DNA of 49,865 nt from Polaromonas sp. (GTDB taxonomy: Bacteria; Pseudomonadota; Gammaproteobacteria; Burkholderiales; Burkholderiaceae_C), in the NCBI GenBank assembly GCA_013205645.1, contig JABMMH010000233.1, positions 1 to 49,865 on the forward strand, read 5' to 3'. The notes under the pieces are model-generated. The model had not been told where the DNA came from. It was given only the letters and a program-made list of their open reading frames with translations, and did not search any database. Shown piece by piece: positions 16,221 to 25,050 of this stretch (position 1 is its first letter; each line of letters begins with the position of its first letter). The translations under genes were made by a program, and so were the position numbers.

Positions 16221-17498
16221 ATGCAGCCTTGCCTACCCATTGAATCCGCAGAGCCGCTGGCCCGCCGCTCTGCTCAAGCCCGTGTCGTGTGGGGGTCACG
16301 CATCGTGACCGTCGGCGGTGATGCGCCAGTGCGCGTCCAGTCGATGACCAACACCGACACGGTGGATGTCATCGGCACCGCCATTCAGGTCAAGGAACTC
16401 GCGGTGGCGGGTTCCGAAATGGTCCGCATCACGGTCAACACCCCGGAGGCTGCTGAGGCCGTGCCGCATGTGCGCGACCAACTCGATCGCATGGGGATTG
16501 ACGTGCCCCTGGTTGGTGACTTTCACTTCAATGGTCACCGGCTGCTGACCGATTACCCGGCATGCGCTGAAGCGCTCTCCAAGTACCGCATCAACCCTGG
16601 CAATGTCGGCAAGGGCAACAAACACGACAAACAGTTTGGCCAGATGATCGAAGCGGCTGTGCGCTGGAACAAACCCGTGCGCATTGGCGTCAACTGGGGC
16701 AGTCTCGACCAAGAGTTGCTGGCCAGTCTGATGGACCTGAACAGCACACGAAGCAATCCGTGGGATGCCAAGCAAGTGATGTACGAAGCGCTGATCACGT
16801 CGGCACTTGACTCCGCAGCACTGGCCCAACAAATGGGCATGGCGCATGAACAAATTATTCTGTCCTGCAAGGTCAGCGGCGTGCAAGACCTGATTTCGGT
16901 CTACCGTGAGTTGTCTAAGCGCACGCAACATGCTTTGCACTTGGGGCTGACTGAAGCCGGCATGGGCACCAAAGGCACGGTGGCGTCGGCTGCGGTGTTG
17001 GGTATCTTGCTGCAAGAGGGCATTGGCGACACGATTCGCGTCTCGCTGACGCCGCAACCGGGCGAGTCACGCACACAAGAAGTGTTGATCGCGTCCGAGA
17101 TTTTGCAGGCGCTGGGTCTGCGCAGTTTTGTGCCTAGCGTGACCGCTTGCCCCGGTTGCGGACGGACCACCAGTGACACTTTTCAAGTGCTGGCAAAACA
17201 GATCGACGACTTCCTGCGCGGCCAAATGCCGGTCTGGCGTGAGCAATACCCCGGCGTTGAAAAGCTCAAGGTCGCGGTGATGGGTTGCATCGTCAATGGC
17301 CCCGGCGAAAGCAAACATGCCGACCTCGGCATCAGTCTGCCGGGCTCTGGTGAAGCGCCTGCAGCGCCGGTCTTTATTGACGGTGAAAAGCGCATGACAC
17401 TGCGTGGCGACCGGATCGCTGAAGAGTTCCAGGTCATTGTCGAAAACTACATTGAAAATCGCTTCGGTCGCAGCGCTGCAACCACCGAAGCCGCATAA
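16221..17498 (+). CDS. ispG: 4-hydroxy-3-methylbut-2-en-1-yl diphosphate synthase
   Basis: Penultimate enzyme of the MEP isoprenoid pathway, converting methylerythritol cyclodiphosphate to HMBPP with a [4Fe-4S] cluster. At 425 residues it matches betaproteobacterial IspG. The TIM-barrel part begins RIVTVGGDAPVRVQSMTNTD. The cluster cysteines are C310 and C313 (ACPGCGRTT) and C356 (VMGCIVNGPGES), followed by the conserved glutamate of that motif. The start is one base after the rodZ stop, with GAGGTG as ribosome site in the rodZ end, so translation is coupled. It is followed six bases later by hisS. Confidence 0.98.
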   Translation: MQPCLPIESAEPLARRSAQARVVWGSRIVTVGGDAPVRVQSMTNTDTVDVIGTAIQVKELAVAGSEMVRITVNTPEAAEAVPHVRDQLDRMGIDVPLVGDFHFNGHRLLTDYPACAEALSKYRINPGNVGKGNKHDKQFGQMIEAAVRWNKPVRIGVNWGSLDQELLASLMDLNSTRSNPWDAKQVMYEALITSALDSAALAQQMGMAHEQIILSCKVSGVQDLISVYRELSKRTQHALHLGLTEAGMGTKGTVASAAVLGILLQEGIGDTIRVSLTPQPGESRTQEVLIASEILQALGLRSFVPSVTACPGCGRTTSDTFQVLAKQIDDFLRGQMPVWREQYPGVEKLKVAVMGCIVNGPGESKHADLGISLPGSGEAPAAPVFIDGEKRMTLRGDRIAEEFQVIVENYIENRFGRSAATTEAA

Positions 17499-17504
17499 AA
17501 AAAC

Positions 17505-18827
17505 ATGGCTGAAAAACTGCTTGCCGTCAAAGGCATGAACGACATATTGCCGCCTGAATCGGCGCGCTGGGAATGGTTAGAGGGCAAAGTCCGCGAGCTG
17601 ATGGCGCGTTACGCGTATCGCAACATTCGCACGCCGATTTTGGAGCACACGCAACTCTTTGTGCGCGGCATTGGCGAGGTCACGGACATTGTCGAAAAAG
17701 AGATGTACTCTTTTGAAGACCGCTCCGACAAAAACGGTGACCATGCTTTTCTGACCATGCGGCCCGAAAATACCGCCAGCGTGGTGCGCGCTGTGACTGA
17801 GCACAACATGCTGTACGAAGGTGGCAAACGGCTGTACTACATGGGACCGATGTTTCGCCGCGAGCGTCCGCAGCGCGGCCGTTATCGGCAGTTTCATCAA
17901 ATCGGTGCCGAGGCCTTGGGCTTTGGTGGCCCGGAAGTCGATGCTGAACTGATCTTGCTGGCCGCCGCACTCTGGAAAGAAATTGGCATCACCGATTGGC
18001 GCTTGGAGATCAACAGCCTCGGTCAGCCAGACGAGCGGGCGCTGCACCGGACGCAGCTGATCGCTCACTTTGAGCAGCATGCAGACGCGCTCGACGAAGA
18101 CGCGCGGCGTCGCCTGCACAGCAATCCGCTGCGTATTCTGGACACCAAAAATCCCGCCATGAAAGCGGTGGTCGAAAGCGCCCCGCGCCTGATCGACTTT
18201 TTGGGTTCGGCCTCACTGGCGCACTTTGACGCACTAAAAGCCATCCTCGATGCCAACGGCGTGCCGTGGACGCTGAACCACCGGTTGGTGCGCGGGCTCG
18301 ACTATTACAACCTAACGGTGTTCGAGTTTGTCACCGACCAACTGGGCGCGCAAGGCACTTTGTGTGCCGGCGGCCGCTACGACTATTTGATTGAGAAAAT
18401 TGGGGGCAAAGCCGCGCCGGCCGTGGGTTGGGCGCTGGGTGTTGAGCGCGTGCTGGAGCTGGTCCGCGAGACCGGTCAAAGCGTGCCGGCTTTGGTGCCC
18501 GACGCTTATGCGATCGTCCCTGATGCTGCCGCTGTGCCGGTGGTGTTGCAGACCCTGCAAGCGCTGCGTGCCCAAGGCGTGAGCGTGCAAATGCACGCCA
18601 GTCCCGGATCAGGCGCAGACGGCATGGGCAGCATGAAGTCGCAATTCAAAAAAGCCGACGCCAGCGGTGCGCGCTTCGCCCTCATTTTTGGCGAAACCGA
18701 ACTGGCCAGCGGCTGTGTGGCGGTCAAGCCCTTGCGCGGCAGCAAGGCCGATGCCGAGGCCGCGCCCGAGCAATCTTTGCGCAAACTTGATGAAGCAGCC
18801 TCCTGGGCGGCGATCCTACTCGGCTGA
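17505..18827 (+). CDS. hisS: Histidyl-tRNA synthetase
   Basis: Class II aminoacyl-tRNA synthetase charging tRNA-His. It has 440 residues. Motif 2 is FRRERPQRGRYRQFHQ, and the histidine-binding signatures are LVRGLDYYNLTVFE and AGGRYDYLIEKIGG. Motif 3 is AVGWALGVERVLEL, and the C-terminal anticodon-binding domain spans about 340-440. The N-terminal KGMNDILPPES is family-typical. It is separated from ispG by six bases, so it is almost certainly in the same operon. The window also holds hisZ, a catalytically different paralogue, about 7 kb downstream. No clear Shine-Dalgarno precedes the ATG. Confidence 0.98.
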   Translation: MAEKLLAVKGMNDILPPESARWEWLEGKVRELMARYAYRNIRTPILEHTQLFVRGIGEVTDIVEKEMYSFEDRSDKNGDHAFLTMRPENTASVVRAVTEHNMLYEGGKRLYYMGPMFRRERPQRGRYRQFHQIGAEALGFGGPEVDAELILLAAALWKEIGITDWRLEINSLGQPDERALHRTQLIAHFEQHADALDEDARRRLHSNPLRILDTKNPAMKAVVESAPRLIDFLGSASLAHFDALKAILDANGVPWTLNHRLVRGLDYYNLTVFEFVTDQLGAQGTLCAGGRYDYLIEKIGGKAAPAVGWALGVERVLELVRETGQSVPALVPDAYAIVPDAAAVPVVLQTLQALRAQGVSVQMHASPGSGADGMGSMKSQFKKADASGARFALIFGETELASGCVAVKPLRGSKADAEAAPEQSLRKLDEAASWAAILLG

Positions 18828-18880
18828 GCAGACCTCGGCCTCTACAATCCATCTTTCTTTCGGCATCGTGAACAAGACCC

Positions 18881-19540
18881 ATGGCAAAACATCTGGACCT
18901 CGAAGAGCAGGAACAACTCGCTGACTTGAAGCATTTCTGGAATCGCTACGGCAGCGTCATTTCTTGGGCTTTGATCGTCATATTCAGTTCTATCGCAGCT
19001 TGGAATGGCTACCACTACTGGCAGCGCAGCCAAGCCGCGCAAGCTGCCGTCATGTATGACGAAGTTGAGCGGGCCGCGGTCGCGGGCGACATGGCCCGAC
19101 TGGATCGCTCCTTGGCGGACATGCAAGAACGCTATGGCCGCACCGCTTATGCGGATCAGGCCGCGATGTTGGCTGCGCGGGTTTATTACGACAAAGGCAA
19201 TCTCGATGCGTCCAAGGGCGCGTTGGGCTGGGTCGCGGCCAAGGCGTCTGACGAAGGTTATCAAAGCATTGCCAAATTGCGTCTCTCCGGCATCTTGCTA
19301 GAAGCCAAGGATTACGTCGGCGCGTTGCAACAAGTTTCAGGCACCATGCCACCGGCTTTTGCTGCCCTGGCGGCCGATCGCAGCGGTGACATTCTGGCGG
19401 CGCAGGACAAAAAAGCCGAGGCCACGGCGCAATACCAAATCGCTTTCAAGGCGTTTGACCCGCAGTCTGAATACCGCCGTTTGGTGGAAGTCAAACTGAA
19501 TGCCTTGGGCGTCGACCCTGTCGGTGGGGCTCAAAAATGA
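18881..19540 (+). CDS. yfgM: YfgM-like tetratricopeptide membrane protein (SecYEG ancillary subunit)
   Basis: Single-span membrane protein of 219 residues with one segment at about 24-44 (SVISWALIVIFSSIAAW) and a periplasmic TPR-like domain (MYDEVERAAVAGDMARL, AYADQAAMLAARVYYDKG, KLNALGVDPVGGAQK). E. coli YfgM interacts with the SecYEG translocon and the chaperone PpiD and helps outer membrane and periplasmic proteins mature. The placement between hisS and bamB is the same as in E. coli. The stop overlaps bamB by four bases. A TACAAT at 18843-18848 could be a -10 element for an internal promoter, but no -35 is evident. Confidence 0.9.
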   Translation: MAKHLDLEEQEQLADLKHFWNRYGSVISWALIVIFSSIAAWNGYHYWQRSQAAQAAVMYDEVERAAVAGDMARLDRSLADMQERYGRTAYADQAAMLAARVYYDKGNLDASKGALGWVAAKASDEGYQSIAKLRLSGILLEAKDYVGALQQVSGTMPPAFAALAADRSGDILAAQDKKAEATAQYQIAFKAFDPQSEYRRLVEVKLNALGVDPVGGAQK

Positions 19541-20697
19541 AATTGATGCCTATGTTCTCCTTCAGGGCTGACGGCGTGACGCGCAGCCTGCGTTTGCCTG
19601 CTGCTGGTGTGTTGCTGGCGCTGCTTGCCGCCTGCTCGGGCGGCTCCAATGCGCCCAAGCCGACGGCACTTCAAGCGGTGGTGCCGGTCGTTGCTGTGCA
19701 GCAAGTCTGGACTGCGCGTCTGGGTGCTGTCAGCTTTCCGATGGCGCTCAGCGTCTCCGGAAGCAACTTGTACGCAGCTGCGAGCAACGGCACAGTGGCC
19801 GCCATCGACGCCCGCAGCGGTCAAGATGTTTGGCGCTTGGACCTCGGCACGCCGTTGGCTGCAGGTGTCGGCAGTGATGGCCGGGTTGCCGCCGTTGTCA
19901 CACAGAGCAATGAACTGGTGGCGATTGTTGAAGGCCGCGAAGTCTGGCGCGAGAAGCTCAGCGCGCAAGCCTACACGGCCCCCTTTGTGGCCGGTGGACG
20001 CGTTTTTTTATTGACAGCAGACCGCGCGATTCACGCCTTTGACGGCAGCAGTGGTCGCAAGCTCTGGACGCAACAGCGGGCCACCGAGCCTTTGGTGTTG
20101 CGTCAAGCCGGTGTGTTGCTGGCTGTTGGCGACACGCTGGTGGCAGGCCTTGCAGGCCGCCTGACGGGTTTGAATCCGGCCAACGGCAGTCTGCGTTGGG
20201 AGGTACCGATTGCCTCACCACGCGGCATCAACGACGTCGAGCGTCTGGTCGATTTGGTCGGCCCGGTGAGCCGCTTGAATGACGTGTTGTGCGTGCGTGC
20301 TTTTCAGGCCAGCGTCGGTTGTGTGAACGCTGAGCGCGGTGTTTTGCAGTGGGCCAAGCCGTCAGATGGCAGCGTTGGCTTGGACGGCGACGAGCGTCTG
20401 GTCTTCGCGGTCGAGTCAGACGGCAAGGTCGTCACCTGGGTGCGTGCCAATGGCGAGAGCGGTTGGAGCAGCGAGCAATTGCGCTTTCGTGGTTTGACCG
20501 CGCCGCGCGTTGTCGGTCGCTCGATCGCGATCGGTGACGCCTCCGGTTTCGTGCATTTGTTGTCGCGCGAGGACGGTACTTTTGTGAACCGCCTGACGAC
20601 CGATGGCTCCGCCATCGTCGCAACCCCAACCTTGATTGGCGAGACGCTGGTGGTGGTCACCCGCTCTGGCACTATTTTCGGCTTTAAGCCCCAATAA
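19537..20697 (+). CDS. bamB: Outer membrane protein assembly factor BamB
   Basis: Lipoprotein subunit of the BAM complex that binds BamA and supports barrel folding. It has 386 residues with a lipoprotein signal and lipobox LLAAC (C33 from the first ATG; in-frame ATGs at 19546 and 19552 would shorten the signal). The mature part is an eight-bladed PQQ-like beta-propeller, visible as recurring blade motifs: AIDARSGQDVWRLDLG, AFDGSSGRKLWTQQ, GLNPANGSLRWEVP and FVHLLSREDGTFVNRL. It is coupled to yfgM by a four-base overlap, and der follows after a short hairpin. Confidence 0.96.
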   Translation: MKLMPMFSFRADGVTRSLRLPAAGVLLALLAACSGGSNAPKPTALQAVVPVVAVQQVWTARLGAVSFPMALSVSGSNLYAAASNGTVAAIDARSGQDVWRLDLGTPLAAGVGSDGRVAAVVTQSNELVAIVEGREVWREKLSAQAYTAPFVAGGRVFLLTADRAIHAFDGSSGRKLWTQQRATEPLVLRQAGVLLAVGDTLVAGLAGRLTGLNPANGSLRWEVPIASPRGINDVERLVDLVGPVSRLNDVLCVRAFQASVGCVNAERGVLQWAKPSDGSVGLDGDERLVFAVESDGKVVTWVRANGESGWSSEQLRFRGLTAPRVVGRSIAIGDASGFVHLLSREDGTFVNRLTTDGSAIVATPTLIGETLVVVTRSGTIFGFKPQ

Positions 20698-20700
20698 ACA

Positions 20701-20717
20701 GGCTCTCCCGTAGAGCC
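20701..20717 (+). other. Small intercistronic hairpin between bamB and der
   Basis: GGCTCT and AGAGCC form a six-base stem with a five-base loop just after the bamB stop. No T run follows, so it is more likely an RNA-processing or stabilising element than a terminator. Confidence 0.4.
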
Positions 20718-20732
20718 CGTCTGAAGATTTTG

Positions 20733-22079
20733 ATGAAACCTGTAATTGCCCTGGTGGGCCGCCCGAATGTGGGCAAATCGACGATTTTTAACCGCCTGAC
20801 CAAATCGCGGGATGCGATCGTGGCCGACTTTGCCGGCCTCACGCGGGACCGTCACTACGGCAATGGCCAACTGGGTTCGCAGGAATACATCGTCATCGAC
20901 ACCGGTGGTTTCGAGCCTGACGCTGCTTCTGGCATCTACAAAGAAATGGCCAAGCAAACGCGTCAAGCGGTGGCTGAAGCCGACGTCGTTATTTTTGTGG
21001 TGGATGCCCGTGCCGGCCTGAACGCCCAAGACTACGACATTGCCAAGTACCTGCGCAAACTGGGCATCCCCACACTGCTGGCCGCCAACAAGGCCGAGGG
21101 CATGCAAGAGGGTGGTGTGCAGCTGTCCGAGTTCTTTGAACTGGGCTTGGGTGAAGTGCTGGCGGTCTCGGCTTCACACGGCCAAGGCATGCGGATGTTG
21201 ATTGACATGGCGCTGGAGCCGCTCAAGCTGTCAGAGTCGGACGAGAACGCCGAACCCGAAGACCCGACCGTCATCAAGCTGGCGGTCGCCGGACGCCCGA
21301 ACGTTGGCAAGTCCACGCTGATCAACACCTGGTTGGGTGAAGAGCGGCTGGTGGCCTTCGACATGCCGGGCACCACCCGCGATGCGATTTCGGTGCCGTT
21401 TGAACGCGCTGGTCAAAAGTTCGAGTTGATCGACACCGCCGGCTTGCGCCGCAGAGGGAAAGTCTTTGAGGCGATCGAAAAGTTCTCCGTCGTCAAGACT
21501 TTGCAGGCCATTGAAAATTCAAACGTAGCATTGTTGTTGCTCGACGCCACGCAAGGCGTGACCGACCAAGACGCACACATTGCCGGCTACATCTTAGAGT
21601 CAGGCCGTGCTGTGGTCTTGGCCATCAACAAATGGGATGCAGTCGACAGCTACCAACGCGAAACGTTGGAGCGCTCGATTGAGACGCGACTGGGGTTTCT
21701 CAAGTTCGCCGCGATTCACCGGATTTCCGCCATCAAGCGTCAAGGTTTGGCGCCGGTCTGGAAATCCATCATCCAGGCCCATGCCTCGGCGAATCGCAAG
21801 ATGTCGACGCCAGTTCTCACGCGCTTGCTGCTGGAAGCCGTGCAGTTTCAACAGCCACAGCGTTCCGGCATGTTCCGCCCCAAGATGCGCTATGCGCACC
21901 AAGGCGGTATGAACCCGCCGATCATCATCGTTCACGGCAACTCTTTGGAGCATGTCAGTGAGTCTTACAAGCGCTATCTGGAAGGGCGTTTCCGCAAGGA
22001 GTTCGACCTGGTCGGCACGCCGATGCGGATCCAGATGAAGACGTCCTCAAACCCCTTCACCGACAAAGATTCGGCTTAA
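20733..22079 (+). CDS. der: GTPase Der (EngA)
   Basis: Essential double-GTPase needed for 50S ribosomal subunit maturation. It has 448 residues from ATG 20733 (a TTG lies one codon upstream). Each GTPase domain has its own P-loop GRPNVGKST (near 9-17 and near 185). The second domain has FDMPGTTRDAI, DTAGLRR and NKWD, the first DTGGFE and NKAE. The C-terminal KH-like RNA-binding domain (about 360-448) includes MRYAHQGGMNPPIIIVHGN. The bamB-der-hfq order is conserved in betaproteobacteria. A stem-loop follows its stop by one base. Confidence 0.98.
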   Translation: MKPVIALVGRPNVGKSTIFNRLTKSRDAIVADFAGLTRDRHYGNGQLGSQEYIVIDTGGFEPDAASGIYKEMAKQTRQAVAEADVVIFVVDARAGLNAQDYDIAKYLRKLGIPTLLAANKAEGMQEGGVQLSEFFELGLGEVLAVSASHGQGMRMLIDMALEPLKLSESDENAEPEDPTVIKLAVAGRPNVGKSTLINTWLGEERLVAFDMPGTTRDAISVPFERAGQKFELIDTAGLRRRGKVFEAIEKFSVVKTLQAIENSNVALLLLDATQGVTDQDAHIAGYILESGRAVVLAINKWDAVDSYQRETLERSIETRLGFLKFAAIHRISAIKRQGLAPVWKSIIQAHASANRKMSTPVLTRLLLEAVQFQQPQRSGMFRPKMRYAHQGGMNPPIIIVHGNSLEHVSESYKRYLEGRFRKEFDLVGTPMRIQMKTSSNPFTDKDSA

Positions 22080-22080
22080 G

Positions 22081-22101
22081 ACTACAGGGTTTCCCTGTAG
22101 T
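22081..22101 (+). other. Perfect stem-loop between der and hfq
   Basis: ACTACAGGG (22081-22089), TTT loop, CCCTGTAGT (22093-22101): a perfect nine-base stem one base after the der stop. GCTGTGG, not a T run, follows, so it is not a standard intrinsic terminator. It may attenuate or protect the der message or separate hfq expression; the role is inferred. Confidence 0.55.
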
Positions 22102-22154
22102 GCTGTGGTAAGGTAAAGAGTCTTAAACAACTACTCTAGTACACGGAGAATATC

Positions 22155-22412
22155 GTGAGCAATAACAACAACAAAGGTCAGCTGTTGCAGGACCCATTCC
22201 TCAACACCTTGCGTCGTGAGCATGTGCCTGTGTCGATTTATCTCGTCAACGGCATCAAGCTGCAAGGCCAGATCGAATCTTTTGACCAATACGTCGTGTT
22301 GCTGCGCAACACAGTCACGCAGATGGTCTACAAGCACGCCATTTCAACCATCGTCCCCGGACGTGCCGTGAATTTTTCCACGGCCGAATCCGAAGAGGGC
22401 CCGGCAAGCTGA
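22155..22412 (+). CDS. hfq: RNA chaperone Hfq
   Basis: Sm-like hexameric RNA chaperone that pairs small RNAs with target mRNAs. It has 85 residues and a GTG start, with CGGAG seven to ten bases before it. The Sm1 motif runs through DPFLNTLRREHVPVSIYLVNGIKLQG and Sm2 through VYKHAISTIVPGR, with the proximal-site residues Q8, F42, Y55, K56 and H57 types present. The C-terminal tail is short (about 15 residues, ending EEGPAS), typical of betaproteobacteria. hflX starts five bases after the stop, giving the widespread hfq-hflX-hflK-hflC cluster. Confidence 0.98.
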   Translation: MSNNNNKGQLLQDPFLNTLRREHVPVSIYLVNGIKLQGQIESFDQYVVLLRNTVTQMVYKHAISTIVPGRAVNFSTAESEEGPAS

Positions 22413-22417
22413 GTTCC

Positions 22418-23590
22418 GTGGACACCCGTCCCGCAGCTTCCGCTTCTGTCCTTCTGGTGGGCGTCGACTTTGGCCATGCCAATTTTGACGACAAACTTGA
22501 AGAGCTAGGCCTTCTGGCGCAAACCGCTGGCCTCGTGCCAGTTGAGCGCATGACCTGCAAGCGAAAAGCGCCTGATGCGGCACTTTTCGTGGGCACCGGC
22601 AAGGCCGAAGAAATCAAGATGATGGCCCGTGAATGCGGCGCCTCTGAAATCTTGTTTGATCAGTCGCTCAGCCCGGCGCAGCAGCGCAACCTTGAGCGCA
22701 CGCTCGACATGCCTGTCAATGACAGGACGTTTCTGATCCTCGAGATTTTTGCCCAGCGTGCGCGCAGCCATGAAGGTAAATTGCAGGTTGAGCTGGCCAA
22801 GCTGCAATACCTGTCGACACGGCTGGTGCGGCGCTGGTCTCACCTCGAGCGCCAAACCGGCGGTGCTGGTGTGCGCGGCGGCCCGGGCGAAAAGCAAATC
22901 GAACTCGACAAACGCATGATCAGTGAATCGATCAAGCGAACCAAAGAGCGGCTGAACAAGGTCAAGCGACAGCGGCAGACGCAGCGCAAGCAGCGGGATA
23001 GGCGCAACTCTTTCACCATTTCTTTGGTGGGTTACACCAATGCAGGCAAGACGACGCTGTTCAATGCGCTCGTCAAAGCCCGCGCCTACACCGCGGACCA
23101 ACTTTTCGCCACCTTAGACACCACCACGCGCCAGCTGTACTTGGGTGATGCCGCGCGCTCTGTCTCGCTGTCTGACACCGTGGGCTTTATTCGCGACTTG
23201 CCGCATGGTTTGATCGATGCTTTTCAAGCCACCTTGCAAGAGGCGGCTGAGGCTGATTTGTTGCTGCATGTGGTTGACGGCTCCAACCCTGACTACCTCG
23301 AGCAAGTAGAGCAGGTGCAGCGTGTGCTGGCTGAGATCGGCGCCGACCAAGTTCCGCAACTCTTGGTTTTCAATAAGTTGGATGCTATTGAAAAAGACCG
23401 CTGGCCCCTACAGATGAGTGATATGTTCGAGGTGAATGACCCGGTCTCCGAGACCGCCAAGTCCCTTGAGCGCGTTTTCGTCAGTGCCAAAACCGGTGAA
23501 GGCCTGCCTTTGCTGCGGCAAGTGCTGGCCAAACATGCGGGCACCTTGCCCGTAGACGAAAGCCCCCTTGCCGATGAGTCTGTTGTCTGA
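22418..23590 (+). CDS. hflX: GTPase HflX
   Basis: Ribosome-associated GTPase that splits stalled 70S ribosomes, notably under heat stress. It has 390 residues from a GTG start five bases after hfq. The N-terminal HflX domain (about 10-120) includes FVGTGKAEE and FDQSLSPAQQRNLE. A Gly-rich GERQTGGAGVRGGPGEKQIE-type motif follows (about 144-161), with a long basic helix, then the GTPase domain with P-loop GYTNAGKT (205-212), DTVGFIRDLPH and NKLD. The C-terminal acidic tail is short. No separate promoter is obvious. Confidence 0.97.
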   Translation: MDTRPAASASVLLVGVDFGHANFDDKLEELGLLAQTAGLVPVERMTCKRKAPDAALFVGTGKAEEIKMMARECGASEILFDQSLSPAQQRNLERTLDMPVNDRTFLILEIFAQRARSHEGKLQVELAKLQYLSTRLVRRWSHLERQTGGAGVRGGPGEKQIELDKRMISESIKRTKERLNKVKRQRQTQRKQRDRRNSFTISLVGYTNAGKTTLFNALVKARAYTADQLFATLDTTTRQLYLGDAARSVSLSDTVGFIRDLPHGLIDAFQATLQEAAEADLLLHVVDGSNPDYLEQVEQVQRVLAEIGADQVPQLLVFNKLDAIEKDRWPLQMSDMFEVNDPVSETAKSLERVFVSAKTGEGLPLLRQVLAKHAGTLPVDESPLADESVV

Positions 23591-23634
23591 TTAGGCACAA
23601 TGTCAGAGTTATCCAAAACTAGAGAATTTGCCCC

Positions 23635-25041
23635 ATGAATCTGAACCCTGTACTGCAGACGGTAACGGCCTTGCCCGCACGGCTGAAGCAGCGCGCGCTA
23701 GGCATGTTTAATTTGAACGATCCACGGTGGGGTCGTGAAGAAGACAAGACGCCCGCATCGTCCGATGAATCCAAGCCGGCGGCAGGGCAGGATGAAACGC
23801 CGCCCGTCAATCCGCCGCAGCGGCCAAAACCGCAAGGCGCAAACCAAGGTCCGCCTGATCTGGACGAATTGTGGCGCGACTTCAACCGCAAACTTGGCGG
23901 CATTTTTGGCGGCAACAAAGGTGGCTCTAACCGTCCGCAAGGCGGTTTGGGTGGTGGTTCTGGCGGCGGCAATGACGGCGGCCCCGGTGGCTTCCAGCCT
24001 GACATGAAAGCCGCTGGCGTCGGTGCCGGCTTGATCGGCGCCGTGGCGGTTTTGATCTGGTTGGGTACCGGATTCTTCATCGTGCAAGAGGGCCAACAGG
24101 CCGTCATCACGCAGTTCGGTAAATACAACTCAACCGTTGGTGCTGGTTTCAACTGGCGCTTGCCGTACCCGGTTCAACGCCACGAAGTCGTCGTTGTCTC
24201 GCAGATTCGCTCTGTCGATGTCGGCCGCGACAACATCATCCGTGCGACAGGTTTGCGTGAGTCAGCGATGCTGACCATTGACGAAAATATTGTCGAGATC
24301 AAGTTTGCCGTACAGTACCGTTTGAGCGATGCGCGTGCTTTTCTGTTCGAGACGCGCGACCCTACCGCCACCGTGGTGCAAGCTGCCGAAACGGCTGTCC
24401 GTGAAGTGGTCGGCAAGATGACCATGGACTCGGCTCTGGCCGAGGAGCGCGACCAGATCGGTCCACGTGTTCGCGTTTTGATGCAGACCATCCTTGACCG
24501 CTACAAAGTCGGCGTTGAAGTGGTGGCCATCAACTTGCAACAAAGCGGTGTACGTCCACCCGAGCAGGTGCAGGCCGCGTTTGACGATGTCCTCAGAGCG
24601 GGCCAAGAGCGTGAACGTGCCAAGAACGAAGCGCAAGCCTACGCCAATGACGTGGTTCCTCGCGCGACCGGTTCGGCTTCTCGTCTGCAAGAAGAATCCG
24701 AAGCCTACAAAGCCCGCGTTGTCGCCCAGGCACAAGGTGATGCGCAGCGCTTTCGCGCTGTGCTGACCGAATACCAGAAGGCCCCGCAGGTGACGCGCGA
24801 CCGTATGTACACCGATGCCATGCAGCAGGTTTACACCAATGTCACCAAAGTACTGGTTGATTCGAAACAGGGCTCGAACCTGTTGTACTTGCCGCTGGAC
24901 AAACTCATGCAGGCAACAGGGCAGGGCACCACGGCTAAAACAGGCCCCGAGTCGTCAAGTGCAGCCGTGCTGCCGCCGATGAACTCGACACCTTCGAATA
25001 GCGCGGAAACACGCGCCCGTGACACGTCACGCACTCGCTAA
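23635..25041 (+). CDS. hflK: FtsH protease modulator HflK
   Basis: SPFH/band 7 membrane protein that with HflC forms a large periplasmic cage around the FtsH protease and controls its access to membrane substrates. It has 468 residues. The cytoplasmic N-terminus is Pro/Gly-rich (about 20-125), with DLDELWRDFNRKLGGIFG, which is typical of HflK. One membrane segment lies at about 130-148 (GAGLIGAVAVLIWLGTGFF), then the SPFH domain (FIVQEGQQAVITQFGKY) and a long helical part (ERERAKNEAQAYAND). The C-terminal tail is Ser/Thr-rich. hflC follows nine bases later. Confidence 0.97.
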   Translation: MNLNPVLQTVTALPARLKQRALGMFNLNDPRWGREEDKTPASSDESKPAAGQDETPPVNPPQRPKPQGANQGPPDLDELWRDFNRKLGGIFGGNKGGSNRPQGGLGGGSGGGNDGGPGGFQPDMKAAGVGAGLIGAVAVLIWLGTGFFIVQEGQQAVITQFGKYNSTVGAGFNWRLPYPVQRHEVVVVSQIRSVDVGRDNIIRATGLRESAMLTIDENIVEIKFAVQYRLSDARAFLFETRDPTATVVQAAETAVREVVGKMTMDSALAEERDQIGPRVRVLMQTILDRYKVGVEVVAINLQQSGVRPPEQVQAAFDDVLRAGQERERAKNEAQAYANDVVPRATGSASRLQEESEAYKARVVAQAQGDAQRFRAVLTEYQKAPQVTRDRMYTDAMQQVYTNVTKVLVDSKQGSNLLYLPLDKLMQATGQGTTAKTGPESSSAAVLPPMNSTPSNSAETRARDTSRTR

Positions 25042-25050
25042 GGAATTATT

